From Bacillota bacterium (GTDB taxonomy: Bacteria > Bacillota > Clostridia > Lachnospirales > Lachnospiraceae): a stretch of 64,000 bases of DNA. The stretch is taken from the NCBI GenBank assembly GCA_023418475.1, contig JAEZZO010000080.1, positions 1-64,000 on the forward strand, given 5' to 3'. The position numbers and the translations under genes were made by a program. Shown here piece by piece: positions 63,723-64,000 of this stretch; positions within the stretch are counted from its first letter, which is position 1; each line of letters starts with the position of its first letter. The notes under the pieces are model-generated. The model made no database searches. It was not told where the DNA came from and worked only from the letters and a program-made list of their open reading frames with translations.

Positions 63723-64000
63723 TTATTTCATACCGTTATATAAAGCATTTAACAGTATTCTGTTCGGGTCCTGACTTAACTCCCAGATCATTGCGCCACC
63801 CAATCCTTTTGCTTTAATATACTTCGCTTTATAATCCATCGATTGTTCATCCTCATAGGATATAAAGGTAGAGCCATTAAATAACCAAGGTACCATTGAC
63901 TGCGAATGGAAATGCCGTATATAACCGGAAGCATTCCGATAATTAGCTGCAATATTCGCATAACTTATAGAGGAGCCTCCCGAATACTTCTGATATAGAC
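63723..64000 (-). CDS. Glycoside hydrolase family 18-like protein, C-terminal fragment
   Basis: The frame enters from the window edge and ends at TAA (63725-63723), giving 92 residues. FISYEDEQSMDYKAKY followed by AKGLGGAMIWELSQD and LLNALYNGM is the end of a GH18 barrel: the last strand with the conserved Trp in xMxWxxxxD (MIWELSQD) and the preceding YDDxxSxxxK-type stretch. GH18 enzymes cut chitin or peptidoglycan N-acetylglucosamine linkages; the catalytic DxxDxDxE lies outside the window. Confidence 0.85.
   Translation of the reverse strand, partial: LYQKYSGGSSISYANIAANYRNASGYIRHFHSQSMVPWLFNGSTFISYEDEQSMDYKAKYIKAKGLGGAMIWELSQDPNRILLNALYNGMK

Noticed and set aside
1..64000. CRISPR arrays, tRNA, rRNA, prophage, complete insertion sequences
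   Set aside because: No regularly spaced repeats, no tRNA or rRNA landmarks, and no transposase or phage genes were seen in reading both strands.

Overview
The window looks like a chromosomal segment of a low-GC, Gram-positive anaerobe of the Clostridia, most likely a Lachnospiraceae relative (inference). Supporting this are AT-rich sequence, strong AGGAGG ribosome-binding sites with frequent TTG and GTG starts, T-box and L-box leaders, a DUF4179-type anti-sigma factor, a 1409-residue two-ATPase 2-hydroxyacyl-CoA dehydratase activase, and several lipoproteins. No rRNA, tRNA, CRISPR array, prophage or complete insertion sequence was seen.

Region 1 (1-3.2 kb) holds a two-gene minus-strand operon for an S-layer-homology-like secreted protein and a large repeat-containing surface protein cut by the window edge. 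It diverges from a small ribbon-helix-helix regulator. An identical 17-bp palindromic site lies in each of the two divergent promoters. Region 2 (3.2-5.3 kb) holds an M50-like membrane metalloprotease, an HD-GYP protein and, in front of the latter, what looks like a decayed LuxR-type helix-turn-helix gene.

Region 3 (5.3-22.5 kb, all minus strand, one clear promoter) is the most unusual part. It is a Tad/Flp-like type IV pilus locus of a Gram-positive type. In order of transcription it has a deviant TadZ/MinD-like protein, a small membrane protein, a CpaB-like protein, two more P-loop-deviant MinD-like proteins, a TadA/CpaF ATPase with an N-terminal membrane helix, a fused TadB-TadC platform protein, and two tandem pilin-like paralogues. 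Two more small membrane-anchored subunits follow, then two very large membrane-anchored extracellular proteins built of alternating zinc-ribbon (CxxC...CxxC) and Ig-like modules, one with a glycine-rich domain, and a Cys-rich ectoprotein. No secretin and no prepilin peptidase are present.

Region 4 (22.6-32.5 kb) has a lysine-riboswitch-controlled amino-acid ABC transporter, a Cache-GGDEF diguanylate cyclase, a cyclophilin lipoprotein, a DUF4153-like membrane protein and an EF-G-like GTPase with an altered G4 motif. Region 5 (32.6-39.5 kb) has aroF, tyrA and aroA on the plus strand, a dCMP deaminase, and an ECF sigma/anti-sigma pair. Region 6 (39.5-51.4 kb) has a membrane-anchored CBM41-like protein, T-box-controlled tyrS, an acyltransferase with its TetR regulator and twin operator, a heterodimeric ABC exporter, and a MacB-type ABC transporter.

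Region 7 (51.4-58 kb) has an ArsR regulator, a Cd/Zn-type P-ATPase behind a decayed metal-binding-domain gene and an ArsR-type operator, and a BlaI/BlaR1-like pair behind twin BlaI boxes. Region 8 (58-64 kb) has the dehydratase activase, a secreted Ig-like protein and the C-terminal end of a GH18 hydrolase. A family of about 195-bp hairpin-forming, MITE-like repeats occurs three times (35.1, 36.7 and 51.4 kb). Short tandem-repeat expansions occur in or beside at least four genes.
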